Below, in pieces: positions 15,560-24,945 of a DNA stretch of 64,000 nucleotides. The notes beneath the pieces were generated by a model. It did not search any database, had not been told where the DNA came from, and worked only from the letters and a program-made list of their open reading frames with translations. Source of the DNA: Paenibacillus sp. MMS18-CY102 (GTDB lineage Bacteria; Bacillota; Bacilli; Paenibacillales; Paenibacillaceae). The DNA lies in contig NZ_WSTC01000010.1 of NCBI RefSeq assembly GCF_009789195.1, forward strand, positions 112,718 through 176,717. Direction: 5' to 3'. A program made the translations under genes and the position numbers. The number at the start of each line of letters is the position of its first letter. The stretch's first letter is position 1.

Positions 15560-16144
15560 ATGTACTGGTATGCACTATTTGTCAAAACAGGCGAAGAGAT
15601 AAGCATTAAGGAGTTTTTCAGTCGCATGTTTCAGACCAATCAAATTGAATGTTTGATTCCTAAGAGGAAAGTGCCCGAGCGAAATGGAGGAATTGTTACA
15701 GACGTTATAAGAAACCTATATCCTGGCTATGTATTTATTCGAGCGAATATGAACTTTTCACTCTATTATCAAATTAAAGAAAACCCATTTATATATAAGC
15801 TATTGAACTACACAAGCAACAAGGACAAAAAATCGTACTGCCCGCTCAATACTTGTTTCGATGAAATTAGTGCGGCGCAAGAGAGTGATTATTTCAAATC
15901 AATACCGCCCGAAGAAATGTCTACTGTATTAAAACTTCTAAACCAACAACATGTTATCGATTACTCTCAAGTATTTATAAAAAATTCTAAAGTACATGTC
16001 CAATCCGGTCCACTAATCGGCCAAGAGGAAATCATCAAAAAAATCGATTTTCGTAAAAACCGTGCAAAGGTGAGCCTTCCTTTTCTCGGAGGAGAGAAAA
16101 TCGTCGATCTCGGCATCGAAGTCATTGGCCGTGAGAGCACTTAG
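15560..16144 (+). CDS. loaP: LoaP-type NusG paralog, transcription antiterminator
   Basis: This 194-aa protein has the NusG layout: an N-terminal NGN domain opening MYWYALFVKTGEE and containing NLYPGYVFIRA, and a C-terminal KOW domain (KVHVQSGPLIGQEE, ending LGIEVI). It differs clearly from the housekeeping NusG encoded at 32.2 kb, which has WYVVHTYSGYENKVKANLE and the insert typical of Firmicute NusG. LoaP is the specialised NusG family that promotes read-through of terminators in antibiotic operons such as the difficidin and macrolactin operons of Bacillus. The start is ATG at 15560 after a strong AGAGGAGGT (15547-15555). It is divergent from the trans-AT PKS operon, whose leader carries a terminator. 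Its DNA is visibly richer in A and T than the PKS genes. No convincing promoter of its own was found. Confidence 0.85.
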   Translation: MYWYALFVKTGEEISIKEFFSRMFQTNQIECLIPKRKVPERNGGIVTDVIRNLYPGYVFIRANMNFSLYYQIKENPFIYKLLNYTSNKDKKSYCPLNTCFDEISAAQESDYFKSIPPEEMSTVLKLLNQQHVIDYSQVFIKNSKVHVQSGPLIGQEEIIKKIDFRKNRAKVSLPFLGGEKIVDLGIEVIGREST

Positions 16145-16177
16145 AATATGAACCCACGATTATCTTTCCAAAATAAA

Positions 16178-16226
16178 AAGACGGCCATGATCCCCTATTT
16201 CAGGGCGTACTGGCTGTCTTTTTTTT
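16178..16226 (+). terminator. Terminator of loaP
   Basis: AAGACGGCCA (16178-16187) pairs with TGGCTGTCTT (16211-16220) with one wobble, followed by a run of T to 16226. It closes the plus-strand loaP unit. Confidence 0.8.
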
Positions 16227-16252
16227 GTTGAACAAAACACAGAGATGAAAAC

Positions 16253-16288
16253 AAAAAAGACACAAACTCCAACGGGGGAGTTTGTGCC
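16253..16288 (-). terminator. Terminator of tuf / str operon
   Basis: On the minus strand GCACAAACTCC and GGAGTTTGTGTC form an 11-12 bp stem followed by TTTTTT, 13 bases after the tuf stop. It faces the loaP terminator, so the PKS/loaP block and the str operon are separated by back-to-back terminators. Confidence 0.85.
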
Positions 16289-16300
16289 TTGCTTGTCATA

Positions 16301-17491
16301 CTATTTCAAGATCGAAGCTACGGAACCTGCACCTACTGTGCGGCCGCCTTCGCGGATAGCGAACTTCGTACCTTGCTCGATAGCGATTGGAGCGATCAGC
16401 TCAACCGTAACCGTGATGTTATCGCCTGGCATTACCATCTCTGTGCCTTCTGGCAGGTTGATGATGCCCGTAACGTCAGTTGTACGGAAGTAGAACTGTG
16501 GACGGTAGCCAGTGAAGAAAGGCTTGTGACGGCCACCCTCTTCTTTAGTCAGAACGTAGATTTGAGCCGTGAAGTTCGTGTGTGGTTTAACGGAACCTGG
16601 CTTAGCCAGTACTTGTCCACGCTCGATGTCTTTACGGTCAACACCACGAAGCAGTGCACCTACGTTGTCGCCCGCTTGAGCGGAGTCAAGAAGTTTACGG
16701 AACATTTCTACGCCCGTAACAACGCTCTTACGCGTTTCTTCTTGCAGACCGATGATTTCGATCTCGTCGCCAACTTTGATAACGCCACGCTCAACGCGAC
16801 CAGTAGCAACCGTACCACGACCAGTGATCGTGAACACGTCCTCGACTGGCATCAAGAATGGTTTGTCAACATCGCGCTCTGGAGTAGGGATGTACTCGTC
16901 GATCGTGTTGAACATTTCAACGATTTTTTCAGCCCAGTCGCCGTCTGGGTTTTGGAGAGCTTCACGAGCCGAACCACGGATGATTGGCGTGTCGTCGCCT
17001 GGGAAGTCATACTCGCTCAGAAGGTCGCGAACTTCCATTTCAACGAGTTCGATGAGCTCTTCGTCTTCAACCATGTCGCATTTGTTCAGGAATACGACGA
17101 TGTAAGGAACGCCTACTTGGTTGGAGAGGATGATGTGCTCACGCGTTTGTGGCATTGGACCGTCGGATGCGGATACGACGAGGATAGCGCCGTCCATTTG
17201 TGCTGCACCCGTGATCATGTTTTTAACGTAGTCGGCATGACCTGGGCAGTCAACGTGAGCGTAGTGACGGTTAGGCGTCTCGTACTCAACGTGAGCTGTC
17301 GAGATCGTGATACCGCGCTCGCGCTCTTCTGGAGCTTTGTCGATTTGGTCGAATGCTACTGCAGCACCGCCGTATTTTTTGGACAGTACAGTCGTGATAG
17401 CAGCCGTCAGCGTTGTTTTACCGTGGTCAACGTGACCAATCGTACCGATATTAACGTGCGGTTTATTACGTTCAAATTTAGCCTTAGCCAT
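16301..17491 (-). CDS. tuf: Elongation factor Tu
   Basis: GTPase that delivers aminoacyl-tRNA to the ribosome A site. The 396-aa length is normal. GTP-binding motifs GHVDHGKT (near residue 19), DCPGHADYV and NKCDM are intact, and the C-terminal beta-barrel domains are complete to the usual [14 protein letters not shown] end. Start ATG after AAGGAGG. It is the last gene of the str operon, 136 bases after fusA; that gap holds a 7-bp inverted repeat (17548-17575) without a T tract, perhaps a processing hairpin. In most Bacilli the S10 operon would follow; here a divergent loaP and a PKS operon do. Confidence 0.98.
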   Translation of the reverse strand: MAKAKFERNKPHVNIGTIGHVDHGKTTLTAAITTVLSKKYGGAAVAFDQIDKAPEERERGITISTAHVEYETPNRHYAHVDCPGHADYVKNMITGAAQMDGAILVVSASDGPMPQTREHIILSNQVGVPYIVVFLNKCDMVEDEELIELVEMEVRDLLSEYDFPGDDTPIIRGSAREALQNPDGDWAEKIVEMFNTIDEYIPTPERDVDKPFLMPVEDVFTITGRGTVATGRVERGVIKVGDEIEIIGLQEETRKSVVTGVEMFRKLLDSAQAGDNVGALLRGVDRKDIERGQVLAKPGSVKPHTNFTAQIYVLTKEEGGRHKPFFTGYRPQFYFRTTDVTGIINLPEGTEMVMPGDNITVTVELIAPIAIEQGTKFAIREGGRTVGAGSVASILK

Positions 17492-17627
17492 TGAACTTCT
17501 GCCTCCTTAAATAAATAAATTTATTAGTTGTGTATGTTATGGTATCGGCGGCTTACGAATAGACGCGCAAGCCGCGTTAATACCGAGTAAACCTTATCTT
17601 AAAGCCATTACCCTTAGAACGTCAGGC

Positions 17628-19703
17628 TTAAGCGCCTTTGTTTTTCGCGATAATTGCTTCGGAGATCGACTTAGGAACTTCCTCGTAGTGGGACAGCTCC
17701 ATGGAGAATACTCCGCGTCCTTGCGTACCCGAACGGAGAACCGTCGAGTAACCGAACATTTCTGCAAGAGGTACCTTCGCACGAACGATCAGGGAGCCGT
17801 GTTTCGTATCGGAACCTTCGATGCGGCCGCGACGGGAGCTGAGCATGCCCATTACGTCACCCATGTATTCTTCCGGTACGGAAACTTCGACTTTCATGAT
17901 TGGCTCGAGAAGCACTGGGCTACATTTTTCTTTAGCCGCTTTAAGCGCCATCGATCCAGCGATTTTGAACGCCATCTCCGAGGAGTCGACGTCATGGTAC
18001 GATCCATCGACAACCGTTGCTTTAATATCAACGAGTGGGAAACCAGCGATAACGCCGTTTTTCATCGACTCTTCGATACCCGCTTGGATTGGACCGATAA
18101 ATTCACGTGGAATAGCGCCACCAACGACTTTATTCTCGAACGTGAAGCCTGCGCCTGGCTCTTGTGGTTCGAACTCAACCCAGCAATGACCAAATTGGCC
18201 ACGGCCGCCGGATTGGCGAACGAACTTACCTTCTACCTTAGCTGCAGCTTTGAAAGTCTCACGGTAAGCTACCTGAGGTGCGCCTACGTTCGTTTCGACT
18301 TTAAACTCACGAAGCATACGGTCTACGAGGATCTCCAAGTGGAGCTCGCCCATGCCCGCGATGATCGTTTGTCCAGTCTCTTCGTCCGTATGAGCGCGGA
18401 ACGTTGGATCTTCTTCAGCAAGCTTCTGAAGCGCGATACCCATTTTGTCTTGGTCAGCCTTCGTTTTAGGCTCAACCGCGAGCTGGATAACTGGATCCGG
18501 GAAGTTCATCGACTCAAGGATTACCGGGTTCTTTTCGTCGCAAAGCGTGTCGCCAGTCGTCGTGTCTTTCAGGCCTACAGCAGCCGCGATGTCACCGGAG
18601 TAAACTTCAGTGATCTCTTGGCGGCTGTTAGCATGCATCTGAAGGATACGGCCAACGCGCTCACGTTTGCCTTTCGTTGCATTCACAACGTACGAACCGG
18701 AGCTCAATACACCGGAATATACGCGGAAGAACGTCAGTTTACCGACATAAGGGTCAGTCATGATTTTGAACGCCAGCGCCGAGAACGGTTGGTCGTCAGC
18801 CGACTTGCGCGTCGTCTCCGTGCCGTCTTCAAGGGTACCCTTGATGTCAGGAACGTCGATTGGAGCAGGCAGGTAGTCAACAACCGCGTCGAGCATAAGC
18901 TGAACGCCTTTGTTACGGTACGAGGAACCGCAGATAACAGGGAAGATCTTAACTTCGCAAACGCCCTTACGGAGCGTAGCTTTCAGTTCCTCGATCGTGA
19001 TTTCTTCACCTTCGAGGTACTTCATCGTCAGTTCTTCGTCAAGTTCTACAACTTTCTCGACCAGTTCCATACGAAGCTCTTCGACTTGTTCAGCCAGTTC
19101 CGCAGGAATTTCGATAACTTCTGGCTCTTTGCCGAGGTCATCTTTGTATTTGTAAGCTTTGCGCTCAACGATGTCAATCATGCCGAGGAAGTCGTTCTCA
19201 GCACCAATTGGAAGTTGAATCGCAACGGCATTCGCTTGCAGGCGCTCACGCATGTCTTTTACAACATTGAGGAAGTCTGCACCGATGATGTCCATTTTGT
19301 TTACGTATGCGATCCGCGGAACGCCATAGCGGTCAGCCTGGCGCCATACGGTTTCGGACTGAGGCTCAACGCCTTCTTTCGCACTGAAAACACCTACAGC
19401 CCCGTCCAATACGCGCAGGGAACGTTCAACTTCAACTGTGAAGTCAACGTGCCCTGGGGTGTCGATAATATTGATGCGGTGACCATCCCATTGAGCTGTC
19501 GTAGCAGCGGACGTAATCGTGATGCCGCGCTCCTGCTCTTGCTCCATCCAGTCCATCGTAGCTGCACCTTCGTGCACCTCGCCGATTTTGTGGGTACGGC
19601 CTGTGTAGAACAGGATCCGTTCAGTGGTAGTCGTTTTACCCGCATCAATATGCGCCATGATCCCGATGTTACGCGTATTTTTCAAGGAGAACTCTCTTGC
19701 CAT
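17628..19703 (-). CDS. fusA: Elongation factor G
   Basis: Translocation GTPase of 691 aa, normal length. It has [19 protein letters not shown] (P-loop), the switch region [19 protein letters not shown] and NKMD. Domain IV (around residues 480-600, [18 protein letters not shown]) and the C-terminal domain are complete. ATG at 19703 after a GGAGAC-type binding site. It lies 35 bases downstream of rpsG in the str operon. No acquired resistance feature is obvious by eye, but positions linked to fusidic acid resistance were not checked individually. Confidence 0.98.
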   Translation of the reverse strand: MAREFSLKNTRNIGIMAHIDAGKTTTTERILFYTGRTHKIGEVHEGAATMDWMEQEQERGITITSAATTAQWDGHRINIIDTPGHVDFTVEVERSLRVLDGAVGVFSAKEGVEPQSETVWRQADRYGVPRIAYVNKMDIIGADFLNVVKDMRERLQANAVAIQLPIGAENDFLGMIDIVERKAYKYKDDLGKEPEVIEIPAELAEQVEELRMELVEKVVELDEELTMKYLEGEEITIEELKATLRKGVCEVKIFPVICGSSYRNKGVQLMLDAVVDYLPAPIDVPDIKGTLEDGTETTRKSADDQPFSALAFKIMTDPYVGKLTFFRVYSGVLSSGSYVVNATKGKRERVGRILQMHANSRQEITEVYSGDIAAAVGLKDTTTGDTLCDEKNPVILESMNFPDPVIQLAVEPKTKADQDKMGIALQKLAEEDPTFRAHTDEETGQTIIAGMGELHLEILVDRMLREFKVETNVGAPQVAYRETFKAAAKVEGKFVRQSGGRGQFGHCWVEFEPQEPGAGFTFENKVVGGAIPREFIGPIQAGIEESMKNGVIAGFPLVDIKATVVDGSYHDVDSSEMAFKIAGSMALKAAKEKCSPVLLEPIMKVEVSVPEEYMGDVMGMLSSRRGRIEGSDTKHGSLIVRAKVPLAEMFGYSTVLRSGTQGRGVFSMELSHYEEVPKSISEAIIAKNKGA

Positions 19704-19738
19704 GATTATGTCTCCTTCCGATTATACGAATGTGAATC

Positions 19739-20209
19739 CTACCAGCGGTAGTGTGCGAACGCTTTGTTCGCTTCAGCCATTTTGTGCGTGTCTTCGCGCT
19801 TCTTAACTGCTGCACCAGTGTTGTTCGATGCATCCAGAATTTCAGCAGCCAGACGTTCTACCATCGTTTTCTCACCGCGGTTACGTGAGTAGTTCACGAG
19901 CCAACGGAGACCAAGCGACGTACGACGCTCCGGTTTCACTTCGATCGGAACTTGATAGTTGGAACCGCCTACGCGGCGAGCTTTAACTTCAAGGACTGGC
20001 ATAATGTTTTTGATTGCAGCTTCAAACACTTCCATTGGTTCTTTACCCGAACGTTCTTGGATAAGTTTGAATGCATCATACAGCAATGTTTGAGCAACAC
20101 CGCGCTTGCCGTCGATCATAATACGGTTGATGAGACGCGTTACCAGTTTGCTATTGTAAACCGGATCCGGCAGTACATCACGTTTCGTTACAGGACCTTT
20201 ACGTGGCAT
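19739..20209 (-). CDS. rpsG: 30S ribosomal protein S7
   Basis: 156 aa, the typical bacterial length, beginning [17 protein letters not shown]7 is a primary 16S rRNA binding protein that nucleates assembly of the 30S head and contributes to the E site. The conserved [14 protein letters not shown] segment is present. It follows rpsL by 68 bases in the str operon and has an AAGGGGG-type binding site. Confidence 0.98.
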   Translation of the reverse strand: MPRKGPVTKRDVLPDPVYNSKLVTRLINRIMIDGKRGVAQTLLYDAFKLIQERSGKEPMEVFEAAIKNIMPVLEVKARRVGGSNYQVPIEVKPERRTSLGLRWLVNYSRNRGEKTMVERLAAEILDASNNTGAAVKKREDTHKMAEANKAFAHYRW

Positions 20210-20277
20210 GAGGATGTCCCCCTTTCTTTAATAGTGTCTCGATATAGTCGAATTATGCAATTACGCTAATCCGATTA

Positions 20278-20697
20278 TTATTTTTTAACTTTTGCACGCT
20301 TCGTACCGTATTTGGAACGAGCTTGTTTCCGGTTGTTAACACCTGCAGTATCAAGAGCACCGCGAACGATGTGATAACGTACACCCGGAAGGTCTTTTAC
20401 ACGACCACCGCGAATCAAAACAACGCTGTGCTCTTGCAAGTTGTGACCGATACCTGGGATGTAAGCCGTTACCTCGACTTTGTTCGTCAGACGTACACGG
20501 GCATATTTCCGGAGTGCGGAGTTCGGTTTTTTCGGAGTCATCGTACCTACACGAGTGCAGACACCGCGCTTTTGTGGAGCGCTGATGTTCGTTGCTTCAC
20601 GTTTCAGGGCGTTGAAACCTTTTTGCAGAGCAGGCGATTTCGATTTCACGACTTTCGCTTGACGGCCTTTACGGACCAGCTGGTTAATTGTTGGCAT
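20278..20697 (-). CDS. rpsL: 30S ribosomal protein S12
   Basis: 139 aa, opening [13 protein letters not shown]12 lies at the decoding centre. The loop [17 protein letters not shown] and the [10 protein letters not shown] segment carry the Lys residues whose change gives streptomycin resistance; the wild-type KKPNS and the loop before VRYH look unaltered. Start ATG after AAGGAAGGGGGTGG. Second gene of the str operon. Confidence 0.98.
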   Translation of the reverse strand: MPTINQLVRKGRQAKVVKSKSPALQKGFNALKREATNISAPQKRGVCTRVGTMTPKKPNSALRKYARVRLTNKVEVTAYIPGIGHNLQEHSVVLIRGGRVKDLPGVRYHIVRGALDTAGVNNRKQARSKYGTKRAKVKK

Positions 20698-20843
20698 GTT
20701 GCCACCCCCTTCCTTTAATTGTAAAGCATATAATCTTACCCGAAATAGTTAAGCCCACAGATCCAGGCGATTCATAAAGAAGCAAAGAAAAATTTCTGTC
20801 AGCCCGTCTATCTTAATAAACTGCCGACAAAAACAACGATTCT

Positions 20844-21083
20844 CTATTCGTCTTCCGAAATATCTGGCACGACGGCTGCCATGGCGGCCCCGACATCAAT
20901 CCCGCAGGTTTCCCCTAGGAGTTGCATGTTCTTGACCCAAACAACCTCGACCTCATAATCCTCGCATAATTGGACAATACGATCCGTCATACGCGAATCT
21001 GCATCTTGGGCAACATAGACGAGTACGGCTTTGCGAAGCTCTACCATCTTCGTCGTTTGCTTCGTGCCGATCTTGTACTGCAT
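20844..21083 (-). CDS. rplGB: L7Ae-like ribosomal protein (YbxF/RplGB family)
   Basis: A 79-aa protein of the L7Ae/L30e/Gadd45 fold, family YbxF, that binds kink-turn RNA. It starts MQYKIGTKQTTKMVELRK and has the AQDADSRMTDRIVQLCEDYEV core of the family. It is the first gene of the str operon here, between the promoter at 21.15 kb and rpsL, as in other Bacilli. The acidic tail PDISEDE is a local feature. Which RNA it binds in vivo cannot be read from the sequence. Confidence 0.9.
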   Translation of the reverse strand: MQYKIGTKQTTKMVELRKAVLVYVAQDADSRMTDRIVQLCEDYEVEVVWVKNMQLLGETCGIDVGAAMAAVVPDISEDE

Positions 21084-21140
21084 GCAATCACCCCTCTTCG
21101 TCCAACCGGACAGGGATCACACGAACAGGCACACTACGAC

Positions 21141-21170
21141 ATATTAGCATCTGACGCCTATTCATGTCAA
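21141..21170 (-). promoter_or_regulatory. Promoter of the str operon
   Basis: On the minus strand TTGACA (21165-21170), an 18-bp spacer, and TAATAT (21141-21146) preceded by TG, an extended -10. It sits in the 207-base gap between rpoC and rplGB, so the str operon can be transcribed independently of rpoBC. Confidence 0.75.
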
Positions 21171-21290
21171 GGAAAAACACTTGAATAATTGTTCATTAAT
21201 TTATTGTAAATCATGGCTACTCAAAAGAAATGGAACCCATGAACCATGCCGAGCACAAACGTGCCCAACATGGCCCACGGCTTCCGGATC

Positions 21291-24200
21291 TTAAGACTCG
21301 ATCGCTACAGATTCGCTTTCTGCTGAACCTTCGCCTTCGATAATCTCATCTTCCAGTCCCGCAAAGCGGATGCTCCGGTAGCGAGTCATGCCTGTGCCTG
21401 CCGGAATGAGTTTGCCGATGATGACATTCTCTTTCAGGCCGAGCAACTGGTCGACTTTACCCTTAATTGCTGCGTCTGTAAGAACACGTGTCGTCTCTTG
21501 GAACGATGCAGCCGAGAGGAACGAATCCGTCTCAAGGGATGCTTTGGTAATACCGAGCAATACCGGCTTGGCAACTGCAGGCTCAAGCCCTGCAAGAATT
21601 GCCGTGCGGTTAGCCGCTTCATATTCATGAATGTCGACGAATGAACCAGGCAGAAGTGTCGTGTCGCCCGCATCAACGATACGGATTTTACGAAGCATCT
21701 GCTTGATCATAACCTCAACGTGCTTATCATTGATTTCTACGCCCTGGTTCCGGTAAACGCGTTGAACTTCTTGCAAGATGTAGTTCTGTACGCCACGGAT
21801 GCCTTTGATGCGCAGCATTTCTTTAGGGTCGATCGAGCCATCCGTCAGTTCGTCACCAGCATCGATCTTAGCGCCTTCGCTTACGCGCAGGCGTGATCCA
21901 TACGGCACGAGATACGTTTTGGTCTCAGCTTCGCCTTGGACTTCAATTTCACGGCGGTCTTTGCCGTCGCGAACTTCTTTCACTACCCCGTCGATCTCAC
22001 TGATCGTAGCTTGACCTTTCGGGTTACGAGCCTCGAAGAGCTCCTGGATACGCGGCAAACCTTGCGTAATATCGTCGCCGGCAACGCCGCCGGTGTGGAA
22101 TGTACGCATCGTCAGCTGTGTTCCTGGCTCACCGATCGATTGTGCTGCGATAATGCCGACTGCTTCGCCGATCTCTACAAATTTGCCAGTCGCCAAGTTG
22201 CGGCCATAGCACATTTTGCAGACGCCATGACGGGCACGGCAGCTAAGCACGGAACGAATCTGCAGCTTCTGAACGCCTGCTTCAACGATCTCTTCGGCTT
22301 TATTCGAGTCAATCAGCTCATTGCGGCGAGCAATGATTTCTCTCGTCTCTGGATGGCGAACAGTCTCGAAGCAATAACGGCCTTCGATACGGTCATACAG
22401 ATCCTCGATAACTTCTTTGCCGTCACGAATTTGAGCAACAGTAAATCCTTTATCCGTACCGCAATCATCTTCGCGAACGATAACGTCCTGCGCTACGTCA
22501 ACGAGACGGCGGGTCAAGTAACCCGAGTCCGCTGTACGAAGTGCTGTATCGGCCAAACCTTTACGCGCTCCGTGCGTCGAGATGAAGTACTCGAGGACGG
22601 ATAGCCCGTCACGGAAGTTCGATTTAATTGGAATCTCGAAGATACGTCCTGATGGTGTTGCCATCAGGCCACGCATGCCGCCGAGCTGGGTAATCTGCGA
22701 TTTGTTACCCCGTGCTTTGGAATCAACCATGAGCATGATGGAGTTAAAGCGGTCCATCGATTTCATGAGTGCGTCCGTCACTTGGTCTTTCGCTTTGCCC
22801 CAAATCTCAATTACGCGGTCATAACGCTCTTCGTTCGTGATCAAGCCCCGACGGTATTGATTTGTAACGATCTTAACCTTCTCATCGGACTCTTGCATGA
22901 TTTGATCTTTCTCAACAGGTACAGTTACGTCAGCTACCGCTACAGTAATGCCTGCACGAGTCGAGTACGTAAAGCCGAGTTTCTTGATCTGGTCAAGAAT
23001 AACCGACGTTTTGGTCGTCTCGTAGATCCGGAAGCACTCTGCAATGATATTGCCGAGATACTCTTTGCCAACCGCCGGAGCAATCGGGAGAGTCTCTTTA
23101 ATTTCATGCAGGTCTGCGCCCTTTTCATAGATGAAGTATTTTTCCGGCGTCCCATGCAGAAGGTTCGCTTTGGTAGCTTCGTTAATGTAAGGGAACGTAG
23201 CCGGGAAAATCTCATTGAAAATGATTTTGCCAACCGTTGTAGACAGCAAGCCGCTCTGTTGTTTCTCCGTAAACGATACTTTGCCGAGCACACGTGCTGG
23301 AATGAATACGCGAGCATGCAGGGCAGCAGCGCCACGTTGGTACGCGGACACAGCTTCGTTAACTGATGCAAACACGATTCCGCTGCCTTTAGAGTCTTTG
23401 TCGTCGAATGTCAGATAGTAACTTCCGAGAACCATATCCTGGGACGGCGTTACTACTGGCTTGCCGTCTTTCGGGTTCAAGATGTTACCAGACGCAAGCA
23501 TGAGCAAACGGGCTTCTGCTTGTGCTTCAGCAGACAAAGGTACGTGAACAGCCATTTGGTCACCGTCGAAGTCGGCGTTATATGCCGTACAAACGAGTGG
23601 ATGAAGTCGAATCGCTTTGCCTTCAACCAAGATTGGCTCAAACGCCTGGATGCCAAGTCGGTGAAGCGTCGGGGCACGGTTCAATAGAACCGGGTGCTCC
23701 TTAATAACTTCCTCGAGAACATCCCATACCTCTGCGCTTACGCGTTCAACTTTACGTTTCGCACTCTTAATGTTATGGGCAAGGCCCTTGTTGACAAGCT
23801 CTTTCATAACGAAAGGCTTGAACAGCTCAAGTGCCATATCTTTAGGGAGACCACATTGGTACATTTTCAGATATGGTCCGACAACGATAACGGAACGGCC
23901 GGAGTAGTCAACACGCTTACCGAGCAAGTTTTGACGGAAACGCCCTTGCTTACCCTTCAGCATGTGGCTGAGCGATTTCAATGGACGGTTGCCCGGTCCC
24001 GTTACGGGACGGCCGCGACGGCCATTGTCAATCAAAGCATCGACTGCCTCTTGAAGCATCCGTTTTTCGTTCTGAACGATAATATCTGGCGCACCTAGGT
24101 CGAGAAGGCGCTTCAGACGGTTGTTCCGGTTAATAACCCGGCGATACAGATCGTTAAGGTCAGACGTTGCAAAACGGCCGCCATCGAGCTGTACCATTGG

Positions 24201-24917
24201 ACGAAGCTCCGGAGGAATAACCGGGAGCACGTCGAGAATCATCCAGTCTGGGCGGTTGCCCGAGCTCTTGAATGCTTCGATGACTTCAAGGCGTTTAATC
24301 GCACGGTTACGGCGTTGGCCTTGTGCCGTGCGGAGATCTTCCTTCAGCGTATCGAGTTCTTTCTCAAGATCGATATCTTGCAGAAGCTTCTTAACCGCCT
24401 CTGCGCCCATGCCGGCTTGGAAGCCGTAGCCGTACTTCTCACGGTAGCTGCGATATTCTTTCTCGGAAAGAAGCTGTTTCTTCTCGAGAGGCGTTTCGCC
24501 CGGATCCGTTACGACATAGGATGCAAAGTAAATGATCTCTTCCAGAGAGCGTGGCGACATATCAAGCGCCAAGCCCATCCGGCTAGGAATCCCTTTGAAG
24601 TACCAAATGTGGGATACCGGAGCGGCGAGCTCAATATGGCCCATCCGCTCACGGCGTACTTTGGAACGCGTTACTTCGACGCCGCAACGATCGCAGACAA
24701 CGCCTTTATAACGAACGCGTTTATATTTACCGCAATGACATTCCCAGTCCTTCGTCGGCCCAAATATCTTCTCGCAGAAGAGCCCTTCCTTCTCCGGTTT
24801 CAACGTCCTGTAGTTGATCGTTTCCGGTTTTTTGACTTCTCCGCGGGACCACGATCGAATTTTATCGGGAGATGCCAACCCGATCTTCATGTATTCGAAG
24901 TTGTTCACGTCCAACAA
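21291..24917 (-). CDS. rpoC: RNA polymerase beta' subunit
   Basis: Catalytic subunit of RNA polymerase; 1208 aa from the chosen start. The N-terminal zinc-binding motif ([20 protein letters not shown]), the active-site [12 protein letters not shown] and the bridge-helix region are present, as is the second zinc cluster around [13 protein letters not shown]. The open frame extends to a TTG at 24938, but the protein family begins [10 protein letters not shown] and an AAGGAGG stands 8 bases before the TTG at 24917, so translation should start there. rpoB ends 28 bases upstream. Confidence 0.97.
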   Translation of the reverse strand: MLDVNNFEYMKIGLASPDKIRSWSRGEVKKPETINYRTLKPEKEGLFCEKIFGPTKDWECHCGKYKRVRYKGVVCDRCGVEVTRSKVRRERMGHIELAAPVSHIWYFKGIPSRMGLALDMSPRSLEEIIYFASYVVTDPGETPLEKKQLLSEKEYRSYREKYGYGFQAGMGAEAVKKLLQDIDLEKELDTLKEDLRTAQGQRRNRAIKRLEVIEAFKSSGNRPDWMILDVLPVIPPELRPMVQLDGGRFATSDLNDLYRRVINRNNRLKRLLDLGAPDIIVQNEKRMLQEAVDALIDNGRRGRPVTGPGNRPLKSLSHMLKGKQGRFRQNLLGKRVDYSGRSVIVVGPYLKMYQCGLPKDMALELFKPFVMKELVNKGLAHNIKSAKRKVERVSAEVWDVLEEVIKEHPVLLNRAPTLHRLGIQAFEPILVEGKAIRLHPLVCTAYNADFDGDQMAVHVPLSAEAQAEARLLMLASGNILNPKDGKPVVTPSQDMVLGSYYLTFDDKDSKGSGIVFASVNEAVSAYQRGAAALHARVFIPARVLGKVSFTEKQQSGLLSTTVGKIIFNEIFPATFPYINEATKANLLHGTPEKYFIYEKGADLHEIKETLPIAPAVGKEYLGNIIAECFRIYETTKTSVILDQIKKLGFTYSTRAGITVAVADVTVPVEKDQIMQESDEKVKIVTNQYRRGLITNEERYDRVIEIWGKAKDQVTDALMKSMDRFNSIMLMVDSKARGNKSQITQLGGMRGLMATPSGRIFEIPIKSNFRDGLSVLEYFISTHGARKGLADTALRTADSGYLTRRLVDVAQDVIVREDDCGTDKGFTVAQIRDGKEVIEDLYDRIEGRYCFETVRHPETREIIARRNELIDSNKAEEIVEAGVQKLQIRSVLSCRARHGVCKMCYGRNLATGKFVEIGEAVGIIAAQSIGEPGTQLTMRTFHTGGVAGDDITQGLPRIQELFEARNPKGQATISEIDGVVKEVRDGKDRREIEVQGEAETKTYLVPYGSRLRVSEGAKIDAGDELTDGSIDPKEMLRIKGIRGVQNYILQEVQRVYRNQGVEINDKHVEVMIKQMLRKIRIVDAGDTTLLPGSFVDIHEYEAANRTAILAGLEPAVAKPVLLGITKASLETDSFLSAASFQETTRVLTDAAIKGKVDQLLGLKENVIIGKLIPAGTGMTRYRSIRFAGLEDEIIEGEGSAESESVAIES

Positions 24918-24945
24918 GGAGCAACCCTCCTTCGTCAAGTATCGC

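Noticed and set aside
15412..15609. 65-codon plus-strand frame before loaP
   Set aside because: It overlaps the loaP start in another frame and lacks a binding site, whereas loaP has a strong one.
16289..17494. 401-codon plus-strand open frame opposite tuf
   Set aside because: It mirrors tuf codon bias; tuf is clearly the real gene and the antisense product resembles no family.
17548..17575. 7-bp inverted repeat between fusA and tuf as a terminator
   Set aside because: No T tract follows and tuf is expected to be cotranscribed; it may be a processing hairpin at most.
17688..19751. 687-codon plus-strand open frame opposite fusA
   Set aside because: A shadow of fusA with no binding site and no recognisable domain.
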